Assembly: GCA_965112735.1 (NCBI GenBank) | Contig: OZ218956.1 | Location: 372,001 to 436,000 of the forward strand | DNA: 64,000 nucleotides | Source of the DNA: Phaeosaccion multiseriatum | Lineage: Eukaryota > Ochrophyta, other classes | Direction: 5' to 3' | Shown: positions 1-11,656 of the stretch, piece after piece | Layout of the letters: the number at the start of each line of letters is the position of its first letter | Position numbering within the stretch: the stretch's first letter is position 1 | The notes under the pieces: generated by a model | Databases searched by the model: none | What the model was told of the DNA's origin: nothing | The model's input: only the letters and a program-made list of their open reading frames with translations | Made by a program: the position numbers and the translations under genes

Positions 1-1
1 G

Positions 2-3000
2 GTGAAGACCGGCGGGGCAGCTGTATCACCAACTGCTGCTGCTGCTGCGGGGAATTCGAGCCAAGCGGAAGTGCACAGAATGTCCCCTATTGCTGCTGGA
101 GGGGAAGGGGAAGGCGAAGGGGAAGAGGAAGGATACGAGGACGAGGGATGGGGCAGGCCCACGGAGCGGGTGGAGCGCCACCTGAATATACTTGGCAAGG
201 CAGGCAAGTCCAAGGGGCAACGGGACAAGGCGCGGGACAGTGGGCAGGGGTCCAATCAGAGGAACGATAAGAAGAGCGAGGAGAGGACCAACCTGGACGG
301 TTACACTCAGGTGGTGGGGGGGAGGGGCTACGAATGCAGGGGGCGGCTCAATCAGCTCAGGCAGGAGGAGGAGAGGAGGAAGGACAAGGAGACTAAGAGG
401 GGCAAGCTCTTCGGTCCCGGAGGCCCTGCATTGGACAAGCAGGTGCGTGTGTGCGTGTGTGCGTGTGTGCGTGTGTGCGGGCGTGCGAGGGCTGTTGTTA
501 ATTAGCTTGCTGGCGGCTTGACGGCTTGCTGGCTGAATGGCTGACGGACTGGCTGACTGGCTGACGGAATGGCTGACTGACTGACTGGCTGACTGACTCA
601 CTGCCCCACTGACTGTCTGACTACCTCACTGCCTCACTGCCTAACTGAGTGGCTGACTGACTGACTGACTGACTGACTGACTGACTGACTGACTGACTGA
701 CCGACTCAAACTGCGCAACTGCAAACTCCAAACTGTCACAGGTGTACGACTGCCCCGGGGCGAGGTGGTGGCGGGCAAGTGGCGGGCGCTTCTATGTAGG
801 GGGGATGGCACTGTACGACTTCCAGGCAACACAAGACGCCCTACCAGACAGCTCCACCTTCCTCTTCTTGGGTGGGTCATTGAATGGGTCATTGGTTGGC
901 CCACTCGTTGCCGTGATTGGGTCGTTAGGTGGCTTTGATTGGGTGGTCGAGTAGCTTGGGTGGTGCGCGGGTGATGGCTGGGGCAGTCGAAGAACCGCCT
1001 CACAACGCGGAAGGCGTTACACATGCGTTACATTAACGAAACGCGGAACACAACATACCCTGTACCTTCCATTGGACACGCACGCACTCACACGCGCACA
1101 CGCACACGTAGACGCACACGCACTCACGATCAGTCTCCCTTCCCCTCCCCCTGCCCTGCCCTGCCCTTTGACTTGGACGAATGCTTGGACAGCTTTCATG
1201 GAGCTGTACCGCCTCGGCGGAATGTTCGCGGACCTCACCACCTTCCATCTCCAGGCCCTCCCCAGGGGGGCAGTAGGGTACGCCACAGCTCGGAAACCAG
1301 TACTACCCGCATCGGTTCCGGACTGTTCCATTCCGACCACCCGCCGTCGGAAGCACCACCCTTTGCTGCTGCGGTACCCCCGGGGACACCCCGTCCCCAA
1401 GTGTATGTTGGAGGAATACGATGATGAGGAGTCCACCCTCGGGAGGTGTCTGAGGGACACGGGCACCCTGCCATTGCCACGCAGCGGGGAGGGGGACGAG
1501 GAGGGGGGAGGGATGGGAGGGAGAGAGAGCGGGGACGACGGCTTCGACTGTGTGGTGCAGGTGCTCGCTCAGTGTCATGAGGTGAGGAGGAGGCTGGGGT
1601 GCCTGTGTTTGGGTACCCTTTAGTATGTGTGATTGGGTAGCTATACCTGTAACTTGTTTGGCAAGTATGTCCCTGTCTGGCCCTTCCCTTCTGTGCCTCC
1701 TACCCCATTCACTCCCTCCCTCCTTTCACTTCTTTCACTCACTCACTCACTCACTCACTCACTCATTCATCACTCAGTCCTAACTCACTCAGTCCTCACT
1801 CACTCACTCACTCCTCACCCACTCAAATACTCACTCACTCATACCTTGGCCCTTTTCGCTCCGTCCCCTCTTATCGTCTCCTCCCCTCCCCCTTCCCTCC
1901 CCCTCCCTCCCCTCCCCTCCCCTCCCCTCCCCTCCCCTCCCCTCCCCTCCCCTCCCCTCCCCTCCCCTCCCCTCCCCTCCCTCCCCTCCCTCGCTGTTGT
2001 GTGCCGTGTAACCCGTGCCCCTCACTCCCAACCCAATACTCACAACTGGCATCTTAGGCCCTGGGTGTGCCGAACACACTTATGAAGGAGGTGGAGTGGC
2101 TCGGCTGCCAAGCCCACAAAGTCGACGCTCTCTACAAACATGAGGAGGTGGGTACTTGTGTGTGTGCGTGCGTGCGTGCGCGTGTGCGTGCGTGCGTGCG
2201 CGTGTGCGTGCGTGCGTGCGCGTGTGCGTGTGTGTGTGTGTGTGCATCTCGCTACGTCTCCCTACGTCTCGGTCGAGCTTGAGCTTAACGTGTGAGCTTA
2301 ACGCGTGAGCTATCCACCCCTATCCACCCCTATCCACCCCTATCCACCCCTATCCTCCTCCTCTCAACCCGGCCTCGTCACGGGCCTGGTCACTGGTCAC
2401 TCGGCCTGGTCACTGGTCACCCGGTTCTCGCTTTTTACCCCTTCAGGGGGGTGAAGGGCCGGTGGTTTCCGCTTCGGCTGTCGTGATGGGCAGCAAAGTG
2501 AGCGACGGCTTCTGGGAGAAGGCGGAGGAGGGAAGCTTCTTCGACAGGGCCTTCAAAGCTCTGAAGCTCGACAAATGGGCTCCCCAGCAGGTCGGTCGGT
2601 CGGTCTGTCTGTCTGTCATTCTGTCTGTCTGTCTGTCTGTATTTCTATCTGTGTATCCGTCTGTCTGTCTGTCTGTCTGTCTATCTGTCTGTCTGTCTGT
2701 CGGTCGGTCGGTCTGTCTTTATCTATCTGTCTGTCTATCTGTGTATTTGTCTGTCTGTCAATCTGTCTGTCTGTCAGTCGGACTGTATGTCTATCTGTCT
2801 GTCTATCTGGCTGTCTCTCTGTCTCTCTGTTTTATCTGTAGAACATATTTAATTAACACAAGCTCATTTCTTCCCAACCGTTCCGTTTTTCCTTCCTTCT
2901 CTTCCTTCTCTTCCTTCTTTCCTTCCCGAACATTCCGTTTTTCCTTCCTTCCTTCCTTGTCTTCCTTCTCTTCCTTTTCCCTCTCTCTCAGATTGACCCC

Positions 3001-6000
3001 CAGTGCCGGCTGTCGTGCACTCCGTTCAAATCCCCCTCCACACCAGAGGCCAAGCTCCTACGCATGAGGAGGAAGGAGGAGGGTCGTGGAGTAGGGGCGC
3101 CAGGGGGGGAGCCTGGGCCGTTTTCTGAAACGCCGAAGGGTCTCGCAAAGGCGGCACTGAACTGTGCTCCAACCATCTTTGTGCCGGGGACGCAGAAGGG
3201 GGCGAGTACCTTTGTGTTTCACGCCATCGCCTCTCACCCACAAGTGCTCATGCCGCTGAGAGGAGCACACGTCTTCAAGGAGACGGGAAGGTTCGTGTGT
3301 GCGTGCGTGCGTGCGTGCGTGCGTGCGTACGTGCGTGCGTGATGTTTGAGGATGATTGTTTATGGAATTAGATTAGGAAAGGGGGGGGAGGGAGGGAGGG
3401 AGGGAGGGAGGGAGAGAGAAAAAGACAGATGGATGTCGTGATGTTTGAGGATGATTGTTTATAGAATTAGATTAGGAAAGGGGGGAGGGAGGGAGGGAGG
3501 GAGGGAGGGAGGAGGAAAAAGGACGGATGGATGTTGTTTTTCTCGTTTACTGTCTTTTGCTCTCTCCCTCCCTCCCTCCCTCCCTCTGTCTCTTTCTTTC
3601 TCGTTCTCCCTCTCTTCATTTTCTCACCTCTCCCCTCGCCGCGCCGCTCTTTTGCCTGCCAACGTCCTCTCTTTCTCTCTCCCCCCCCGCCCCCCTCCTT
3701 CTCCTCCTCCTCCTCCTCCTCCTCCCCCCTCTCAGCTACCTGCCCAGCAAAAAGAACGACGGGCGGCTCGACTACCGAACCTCGGCCTTCCCCTTCATCG
3801 ACGAAGGAGAGAACTTTGTTTCCGGCGACGGCACCGTGGTCTACATGAGCAGGCCTTACGTACGTAGTACTACGTAGTATCATCTATCATTACGTGGCCA
3901 TGACGTAACACTACCATGTGTAATCTCCTTTTGCTCCTGATCCTCCTCCTGATCCTCCTCCTCCTCCTCCTCCTCCTCCTCCTCCTCCTCCTCCTCCCTA
4001 TCCTCCTCCCCCTCCCTATCCTCCTCCTCCTCCTCCTCCTCCTCTTCCTCCTCCTCTTCACCCTGTTCCACCCCCCCTATGCCCTGTATCACCAACAGGT
4101 GGTGGAGCTGATACACCAAGACAACCCCAACGCCAAGATAGTGTTTGCCCTGCGCAACCCCTCTGAGAGGGCATGGTCTGACTATCTGTTCCTGCTCGCA
4201 CCGCATAGGGAGAAGGACATTGTCTTCCCCAGCCTCGTGCTTGACACCGTGGGCTGGCTTGATGTAAGTGTGTGTGTGTGTGTGTGTGTGTGTCTTTGTG
4301 TGAGTACTTGTGTGTGTGTGTGTGTGCGTGTGCCTCCATACGTGTCATGTCCATACGCCTGCAGAATTCCTCTCTCTCCCTGCTCTATGCCTGTCCGTCT
4401 TCCCATATCCCTCTCTCCCTACCCATCTGTCTCTCCACCCCTGCCCATATGCCTGTCCTGACACCCCCCCGCCCTGCCCTCAAGGCCTGCTTCTTGGACT
4501 CCTCGGGCTTGCGCGTGGCTGACTCTGAGGGTGTGAAGACGCTGTACGACCCGCGCTGTGTCGTGGGCAAGACCGACCCCGGTGATGTTCTGAGGAAGGG
4601 GCTCTACATCTATCAGGTATGCGGTGTCAGGACAGTGGGTGGGGGGGGGGGGGGAGCGGCGTCTGAGGACAGTGGATGGGTGCGTGGGTGGGTGGGTGGG
4701 TGGGGAGGAGGGGGTTTGGACATTCAGTGGGTGGGAGGGTGGATGGGTGGGTGGGTGTGGCTGGTGCTACCTCTGCCCGGGCCTTGCTGAGCAACTCTTG
4801 CTGAAGATGCACAAAGGGCAGATAGACAGGCAGACAGACAGACAGACAGACAGATAGACAGATAGACAGGCAGACAGACAGACAGACAGACAGACAGAGA
4901 GAGAGCGCACTTGACTTACGGCCCGACTGAGTGCTGAGGTTGACTCACTCCATCCCATTAGAGGGAGAAAGAGAAGAGACACTGAGTGCGCAGTCCCATC
5001 CTGTCCATTCTGAGGGCCGCCCACTCGCCTCCTATCCCCCCATTATGTCGACGTCGATACCCCGTGTGGATGTCGATATGAACAGGTCCTGCATTGGATG
5101 AACCACTTCGGAAAGGAGAACGTCATGGTCATAGACACAGGTGCGTGGGTGCGTGTGTGCGTGGGTGCGTGGGTGCGTGTGTGCGTGGGTGCGTGGGTTC
5201 GTGGGTGCGTGTGTGCCTTTGCTGATGTCAGGACCAGGTGACGTCATGATAGTCTGCACTGTGCCGCCCGTCCCGTGGGTACAAGTGGGTCCCGGCTGTT
5301 CAGTCGGTGCTCAGTCTTTCATTGTTTTGACTGTCGATCTTTGCACTCACTGACTGTCTACCTTTGTGCTCACTGACTGTCCACATTTGCACTCACTGAC
5401 TGTCCACCTTTGCACTCACTGACCGTCCACCTTTGCACTCACTGACTTACTGTCCACCTTTGCACTCACTGACTGTCCACCTTTGCACTCACTGACTGTC
5501 CACCTTTGCACTCACTGACTGTCCACCTTTGCACTCACTGACTGTCCACCTTTGCACTCACTGACTGTCCATCTTTGCACTCACTGACTGTCCACCTTTG
5601 CACTCACTGACTGTCCACCTTTGCACTCACTGACTGTCCACCTTTGCACTCACTGACTGTCCACCTTTGCACTCACTGACTGTCCACCTTTGCACTCACT
5701 GACTGTCCACCTTTGCACTCACTGACTGTCCACCTTTGCACTCACTGACTGTCCACCTTTGCACTCACTGACTGTCCACCTTTGTGCTCACTGACTGTCC
5801 ACCTTTGCACTCACTGACTGACTGTCCACCTTTGCACTCACTGACTTACTGTCCACCTTTGCACTCACTGACTGTCCACCTTTGCACTCACTGACTGTCC
5901 ATCTTTGCACTCACTGACTGTCCACCTTTGCACTCACTGACTTACTGTCCACCTTTGCACTCACTGACTGTCCACCTTTGCACTCACTGACTTACTGTCC

Positions 6001-6271
6001 ACCTTTGCACTCACTGACTGTCCACCTTTGCACTCACTGACTGTCCACCTTTGCACTCACTGACTGTCCACCTTTGCACTCACTGACTGTCCACCTTTGC
6101 ACTCACTGACTGTCCACCTTTGCACTCACTGACTTACTGTCCACATTTGCACTCACTGACTGTCCACCTTTGCACTCACTGACTGTCCACCTTTGCACTC
6201 ACTGACTTACTGTCCACCTTTGCACTCCGTGCGCTCTCCGCTCGGCTCTGTACTAATTTGGCACGTTTGTT

Positions 6272-6303
<32 letters not shown>

Positions 6304-7106
6304 CGTGTGTGTGTGTGTGTGTGTGCTTGACCCCCGATAGGCGAGCTGAAGAGAGACCGCAGCGGTGTGCTGGAGGAGATGTACCGCTTCCTCGGCCTAT
6401 GCCCCTTCGACGTGTCGCAGCTGTCAGAAGGTAGGGCGGGAAGGGGGGATGGCAGTAGATGGGGAGAAGGGGGATGGCAGTAGATGGGGAGAAGGGGGAT
6501 GGCAGTAGATGGGGAGAAGGGGGGGGGGAGGGATGGCAGTAGATGGGGAGAAGGGGGGGGAGGAGGGATGGCAGTAGATGGGGAGAAGGGGGGGGAGGAG
6601 GGATGGGGAGAGGGGGGGGAGGAATGGCAGTAGATGGGGAGAAGGGGGGATGGCAGTAGATGGGGAGAGGGGGGGATGGCAGTAGATGGGGAGAGGGGGG
6701 GGGAGGAGGGACGGCAGTGGGCGGAGCGGGTAGGCATGGCTGAGCAAGGAGCTGCTTCGACGCGGGGCTGTGTGAGACCTTTCACTGACTTACGGTCATT
6801 CTAAGTCGGTACATGTGCACTTATTTTCCTGCCGCCTGCTTCATTCGTTGGCTCCCTCCCTCCCTCCCTCCCTCCCTCCCTCCCTATCTACTGCCATCCC
6901 TCCCTCCCTCTGCAGGGGATCGGAATGTCACTCCCGACACCGAAGTCCTCCCCACGGAGAGCATGACGGAGGAGGTCTTTTTGGCGTTACAGAAATTCTA
7001 CCGCCCCTTCAATGAGAAGCTCTACGGCCTTATTGGGCGGGATTTGGGGTGGGAGAGCGCTGACTACAAGACCGTCATGGGGAAGAGCGCTGCCCATCCG
7101 CCGTGA
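2..7106 (+). CDS. Glycosyltransferase-like / carbohydrate sulfotransferase protein (5' partial)
   Basis: Twelve exons are placed by splice signals and phase: 2-442, 742-871, 1193-1581, 2058-2147, 2447-2590, 2992-3290, 3736-3859, 4099-4263, 4485-4616, 5086-5140, 6341-6430, 6916-7106 (749 codons visible; the 5' end is outside the window). The C-terminal half is a PAPS-dependent sulfotransferase. The 5'-phosphosulfate loop is PGTQKGASTFVFHAIASHPQ (exon at 2992) and the 3'-phosphate site is KIVFALRNPSERAWSDYLF (exon at 4099); FLGL and a FYRPFNEKLYGL ending are typical of the family. Upstream, AFMELYRLGGMFADL (from 1193) resembles the sugar-nucleotide region of DXD glycosyltransferases, although the expected DXD reads ADLTTF. 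This suggests a two-domain enzyme that glycosylates and sulfates a surface glycan. The sulfotransferase call is firm; the glycosyltransferase part and the substrate are inference. The N-terminal visible part is acidic and low-complexity. Confidence 0.85.
21..38 (+). repeat. Motif A copy, coding (VSPTA)
   Basis: Perfect CTGTATCACCAACTGCTG followed by CTG repeats; read in frame as AVSPTAAAA in the sulfotransferase-gene 5' exon. Confidence 0.9.
656..704. repeat. (GACT)n microsatellite in intron
   Basis: Perfect tetranucleotide run in the 443-741 intron, preceded by degenerate copies from about 520. Confidence 0.9.
1898..1984. repeat. (CCTCC)n pyrimidine tract in intron
   Basis: Long CCCTCC run upstream of the 2058 acceptor in the 1582-2057 intron. 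It may serve as an extended polypyrimidine tract. Confidence 0.85.
2591..2830. repeat. (GTCG/GTCT)n array starting at a splice donor
   Basis: The intron begins GTCGGTCGGTCGGTCTGTCT and continues as GTCT repeats for about 240 bases, so the array starts exactly at the donor. Confidence 0.85.
4084..4098 (+). repeat. Motif A copy forming a 3' splice site
   Basis: CTGTATCACCAACAG; its last AG is the acceptor for the sulfotransferase exon starting at 4099. Confidence 0.8.
4806..4900. repeat. (CAGA)n microsatellite in intron
   Basis: AGACAGACAGACAG runs inside the 4617-5085 intron. Confidence 0.85.
5332..6226. repeat. 23-bp minisatellite in sulfotransferase intron
   Basis: About 38 near-identical units containing CCACCTTTGCACTCACTGAC fill most of the 5141-6340 intron. 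Some units carry a 4-base TTAC insertion before CTGTCC, which gives a variant repeat map. No unique spacers separate the units. Confidence 0.95.
6438..6716. repeat. Tandem array of motif B at intron 5' end
   Basis: About ten units of GGGATGGCAGTAGATGGGGA with variable G-run spacers begin 7 bases after the donor at 6431. A complementary copy (CTACTGCCATCC) lies at 6885-6900, just before the acceptor of the same intron. Confidence 0.9.
6885..6900. repeat. Motif B, pyrimidine orientation, before acceptor 6915
   Basis: ATCTACTGCCATCCC is the reverse complement of the 6438-6716 array unit and lies 15 bases before the AG that precedes the last exon of the sulfotransferase gene. Confidence 0.8.
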
Positions 7107-7253
7107 GGGAGGATCCTTGGTTAGCAAGTTGGTTATAGCCACAGGCTGGTAGTCGTCGTCGCTAGCGAGGAAGGGGCAGCGACAAGTCCGCACAGCTCGG
7201 CATCTCTCCCTGCAGCCACTACCGCACCACTTCGCACATTCCGTCATGTGCAG

Positions 7254-7271
7254 CTGTACCACCAACTGCTG
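7254..7271 (+). repeat. Motif A copy upstream of small gene
   Basis: CTGTACCACCAACTGCTG (one change) followed by CACCACTGCTGC, between the sulfotransferase stop and the next gene. Confidence 0.8.
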
Positions 7272-7333
7272 CACCACTGCTGCAACCCTGGGGGGGCGAA
7301 GGTGGGGGGGGCTTTTCATCCCGGCAGGCCAGA

Positions 7334-8623
7334 ATGAAGGGAGTGAAGCGAGTGAAGGGAATGAAGGGAGTGAAGGGAATGTGTGTTGCGAGTAGAGCGC
7401 CTCCCCGGGGGGGCGATGAACAAGAGGACAAGAGATCAACTGACACCTCTGCGTCCGGAAGGTTTCCGAGTAAGTCACACACGCACCCACAGACACGCTG
7501 CGCTCCTTCCGGAGAGTTGAGAGGCAAGAGGCAGGGGCACGCACGGACGGGATCGGCGCACGCACATGCGTCGCTTGCGTTTGCGCTTGGGGCGGGGGCG
7601 GGCGAATGAAGGCCAGAAGACCTCAAGGCCATAGGTATCGTGGTCTGTGCCCTGGTGCTGCGTGGCGAGGACAAGGAGGGCAAGTCCGAGTCCTGGCACC
7701 AGCACCAGCACCAGTTGGTGATACAGCACCAGCACCAGCACCAGCACCAGCACCAGCACCAGCAGTTGGTGATACAGCAGCAGGTGAACAGATGTGGCCG
7801 TATCCCCTTATGACCGTTCTTGCTCCCACACCTGACTGACTGACACCAAGTACTGTACTCACTGACTGACTGACACCAAGTACTGTACTCACTCAATGAC
7901 TGACTGACTGACTGACTGACTGACTGACTGATTGACTGACTGGTGTGGAGGAGGACGGAGGAGAGAGTTTCTGTGCCTGCGGGGCAGGGCAGTGGCTGCG
8001 GGTGTGAGGATGAGAGGGGGATGAAGGAAGGAAGAGAGGAGAGGGAGGGAGAGGCGAATGAACAAAGGAAGAGAGAAGAGAGAGAGGCGAATATACGAAG
8101 GAAGAGAGAAGAGAAAGAGGCGAATATACTAAGGAAGAGACAAGAGAGGGACGAATATGGGGCCGTGGGAGGGAGGGTAGAAACAAGAGGGGCAGGCAGG
8201 CGGACAGGCAGGCAGGGAGGGAGGGAATGAATCACAGGAGGAGGAAGGAGGTGCCTGGCCTTTGGCCTTTGTTGAGAAGGCTTTCAACTTTAATAACGAC
8301 TCGCTTCCCGGGGCCCAACACTGGCTGGCTTCGCGAGTGTACACACGCATACACACACACACATACATACACACACACATCTTCGTGGCAGGGGCAGGGT
8401 GCCTGTTCTGTTGTCCACTCCTGGGGAGGTGAGGGGATGGCAGTGGAGGGGAGGGGAGCTGCAGGAACGCTAGGGAGGGATGGCCGAAACAACCCTTCGG
8501 CTAAAAGGCGAAAAGTGCACGTGCGGCATGTACATGACATGTTCCTTCCGTGGTGATGAATTGACGCAATCGACGAGCAACTCCTCGAGGCGGGCGGAGG
8601 GTAGGGAGGGGCTCTATCCTTAG
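7334..8623 (+). CDS. Small six-exon gene, product not recognised
   Basis: A phase-consistent model has exons 7334-7469 (GTAAGT donor), 7617-7783, 7988-8176, 8238-8338, 8392-8428 and 8474-8623 (TAG), 259 codons. The middle reads DLKAIGIVVCALVLRGEDKE, then a His-Gln repeat holding two motif A copies as QLVIQ, then a charged helix-rich segment (REANIRRKREEKEANIL). The 3' part reads AFNFNNDSLPGAQHWLASR, GRVPVLLSTPGE and GEKCTCGMYMTCSFRGDEL, with a small Cys cluster. I recognise no family. The exons look coding by composition and phase, but the start is uncertain: an ATG at 7245 opens a different frame that also contains motif A. The gene converges on RAD9, whose stop is about 100 bases downstream. 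Confidence 0.45.
7712..7726 (-). repeat. Motif A copy in CACCAG repeat
   Basis: CAGTTGGTGATACAG interrupts a CACCAG run and is read as QLVIQ on the + strand in the putative exon 7617-7783. Confidence 0.85.
7760..7780 (-). repeat. Motif A copy, second in the same exon
   Basis: A full 18-base CAGCAGTTGGTGATACAG lies 48 bases after the first copy, again in frame as QQLVIQQ and close to the exon's 3' end. Confidence 0.85.
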
Positions 8624-8723
8624 CCTATTCCGTGTTTGTTATGTGGCACTGGGTGTGTGAGTGAGTCTGCGGATGGCAGTCTGTGGTCATCCGCCGCCAC
8701 CGGCCACCATCCTTCTTCCCTAC

Positions 8724-9254
8724 TCACTCAGAGCCCTGCACTGGACCCCTGAAGGAGGAGGCACCTCTGCTCAGGGTGGTCGGGAACTGCGACTCTATCG
8801 TTTCCTCGGACTCCTCCTCCTCCTCCCCTCCTTCTCCCCCTCCCCCTCTACCGCGGGCAGAATCAGCCTCGCTGCTGTCCTTCTGCCCCGCCCCCGCCCC
8901 CTCCCCCTCCCTGCCCCCCAGTTGCCTCTGCTGCTGCCGCCGCCACTGCGTCTGCGCCTGGGCCCTTTGCGCGGCTTCGAAGGGGTGCACATCGCCGCCA
9001 TGAGCGCCGACCCCATCGTCCTCATCCTCGTCCTCATCCTCGTCCTCATCCTCGTCCTGTCGCCCGTCCCTCCCAGTATCATCCTCTCTTCGTTGTCGAT
9101 GCCTGGGGGGCTCGCCCCCGTTTCGCCCCTCTCCCTCCCTCTCCTCTTCCTCATCCTCCTCCTCCTCCTCCTCCTGCGGCGGCTGCTGCTGTCGCTGCTG
9201 CTGCTGCCTCTGTCGCTGCTGCCTCTGCAGCCGCTGCTGCTGCTCGTCCTCCTC

Positions 9255-9292
<38 letters not shown>

Positions 9293-10245
9293 TCTGTCGC
9301 TGCTGCCTCTGGCGCTGCCTTTGCTGTTGCCTCTGCTGCTGCTGTCGCTCGACCACGGGGGGACTACTCGTGGCCAGCACCAGGCTCATGTGCAGGGAGG
9401 GGCCCTTGGAGGACAACTCCAAAGGGGCGTTCCCTCTGCTGAAGTGGACGCGCACGGACTCCACATCCGTAAACTCACAGAAGCCTAACACAGCCTTGAC
9501 CTCCTTCAGACCGAACACCACCTGCACCTGTGCGGGGATGGCAGCAGATGGCGGAGGATGGATGGCAGACACAGGGGGGTTTAGCTTGATTGATACGCTG
9601 TCGCTGTCTCTGTCTCTGACTCTGTCTCTGTCTCTCCCTCCCTCCTTGCCCTCCCCCTTCCGGTCTGTGTCTGCCTCTTGTCTGCAGGAGGGAGGGAGTT
9701 TCGTGGGCTGTCTCCCCCTCTATCTCATCGACCATACCCCATCCACTGCCTTCCTCCCCTGCCCCCCGCCGACCCCCTCGCCCCCCCTACTCCTCCTCCC
9801 CCTCCCCTTGCCCCTCCCCCTTGTCGTGCCCCCAGCACACTACATCGCACCTCGCTCTCCTCCGCTTCCTCCTCCTCCTCCTCCTCGTCGCCCCCGTCCT
9901 CCTCTCCTTCCTCGCTACGGGGGGGCACGAAGTGATAGACCTCAAAATCATCGCTGGCGACGCTCATTTCAGATTTGATGGGCGCTTTGAGGGTGGCTCC
10001 CTCGTCGAGGGTTTGTTGTGCAACATAGCGAAAGCTCAGGCGGTCGGCACTTGCTACTAGCGCCGCCTGTTAGTAGGGCCACAGCCCGAGGGGAGGGCGG
10101 AGGGGGGGAGAGGGGAGGGGAGGGAGAGGGAGAGGGAGAGGGAGAGGGAGAGGGAGAGAGAGAGGGAGGGAGAGAGAATGAGAATGAGAATGAGAGGGAG
10201 AGAGAAGAGAGAAGAGAGAGGAAGACACAAGAGATACGGTGAGAT

Positions 10246-10280
<35 letters not shown>

Positions 10281-11619
10281 GTTTAGAGCCAGAACAGCCG
10301 AACTCGGAGAAGAGGGGGCAGGACCTTCATTGCCTTCGTTCGTGACGAGTGGCTGGGCGGCAGCGGCTGCTACGGCTGCCCATACCACTGTGGAAAGGAA
10401 TGGAAGCAACAACAGAATGGAACGGAACGGAATCACGCACGCACGCACGCACACACGCACTCACCTCCGCGGAGCCCGTGAGATGATTGAGCAGGAGGCT
10501 GAGGCGCCGTGGCGGAGTGGACAGCGCACTTGAGCTCTTCTTGTCCCACACAGCGTTGAGGATCTCGCAGTCCTGCATGTTGAAGCGGTGCTGGCGACGG
10601 ATGCCGTACTCACAGTCCATCTGGGGGGAGGGAGGGAGGGAGGGAGGGATATACATGAGAGAGGCACATGCATGCCGCCATTGAGGAGCATCTATGACTG
10701 TGACACGCTCTCACGCCGCTCTGTACCCCCCCCCCCTCATCCACTGCCATCCCATCTACTGCCATCCCTCCCCCTACCCTCCCAGCCACTGCCATCCCAT
10801 CCACTGCCTGACCTCGAGGATGAGCTGCGGCTCGATGTGATGGTCATCTTCCTCCTCCATGGACAGCACAAGGCGGACGATGTTGCGGAGGGAGGACTTG
10901 AACGTGTTCAGCACCGCCTTCGTCAGCACCTGTGGAGGGGATGGCAGTGGATGGGGGGAGGGAGGTGGTAATCACGGGGGCGGGGGATGGCAGTGGACGG
11001 GGGGGGGGGGGGGGGGGTGGAGAGACAGGGAGCAGAGAAACGGAGAGGCTGAGCAAGAGAGAGGGTGAGAGAGGGTGAGAGAGGGGGGGAGAGGGGGGGG
11101 GAGAGGGAGAGGGAGAGGGAGAGGGGGAGAGAGGGAGAGGGAGGGGCAGGGAGGGGCAGCTTGTGTTGTGTTGATGGCAGGAGCGCCCTTGATTCAGCCT
11201 CGAGGTAGTGCTACTTTGTCAGGCCAGACCAGAATGACGGGAGAAATAAAGAGACGGGAGGAAGCTTGTCACTCATTCACAACTCATTGTTTTCACAAGC
11301 GCGCCGCAGCGTCTCCGTCCTCTGTCGCCAGGCACTGTCGTCAGGCACTTCTCTGCTCTGCTTGGCTCTGCTCGGTTCGGCTCGGCTCTGCCCTGCTCTT
11401 TTTCGCTTTGCTCGATTGCTCGGCTCGTTCCTTTAGCTGCCTCTCGTCTCACCTTGCACTTGACAGTGTTCTCTGCCTCCTCCTGCTCTTGGTCTTCCTC
11501 ATCCTCCTCGTCGTCATCGTCGCTCCCGTCGCCCTGGCGCGCAGCAAGCAGTAAGGCAGCAAGGCAAGGCCCGGGAGAGAAGGTGAGTGGGTGGGTGCGT
11601 TCATCTACTTTCGCCCTCC

Positions 11620-11656
<37 letters not shown>

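Noticed and set aside
5332-6226. Regularly spaced 23-bp repeats resembling a CRISPR array
   Set aside because: Repeats are directly abutting with no unique spacers, lie in a spliced intron and the genome is eukaryotic; it is a minisatellite.
8724-9487. Leu-rich + strand frame at 8661-9488 as a membrane protein
   Set aside because: It is the antisense of the CAG/GAG-rich RAD9 tail; the minus strand has conserved Rad9 sequence in continuity.
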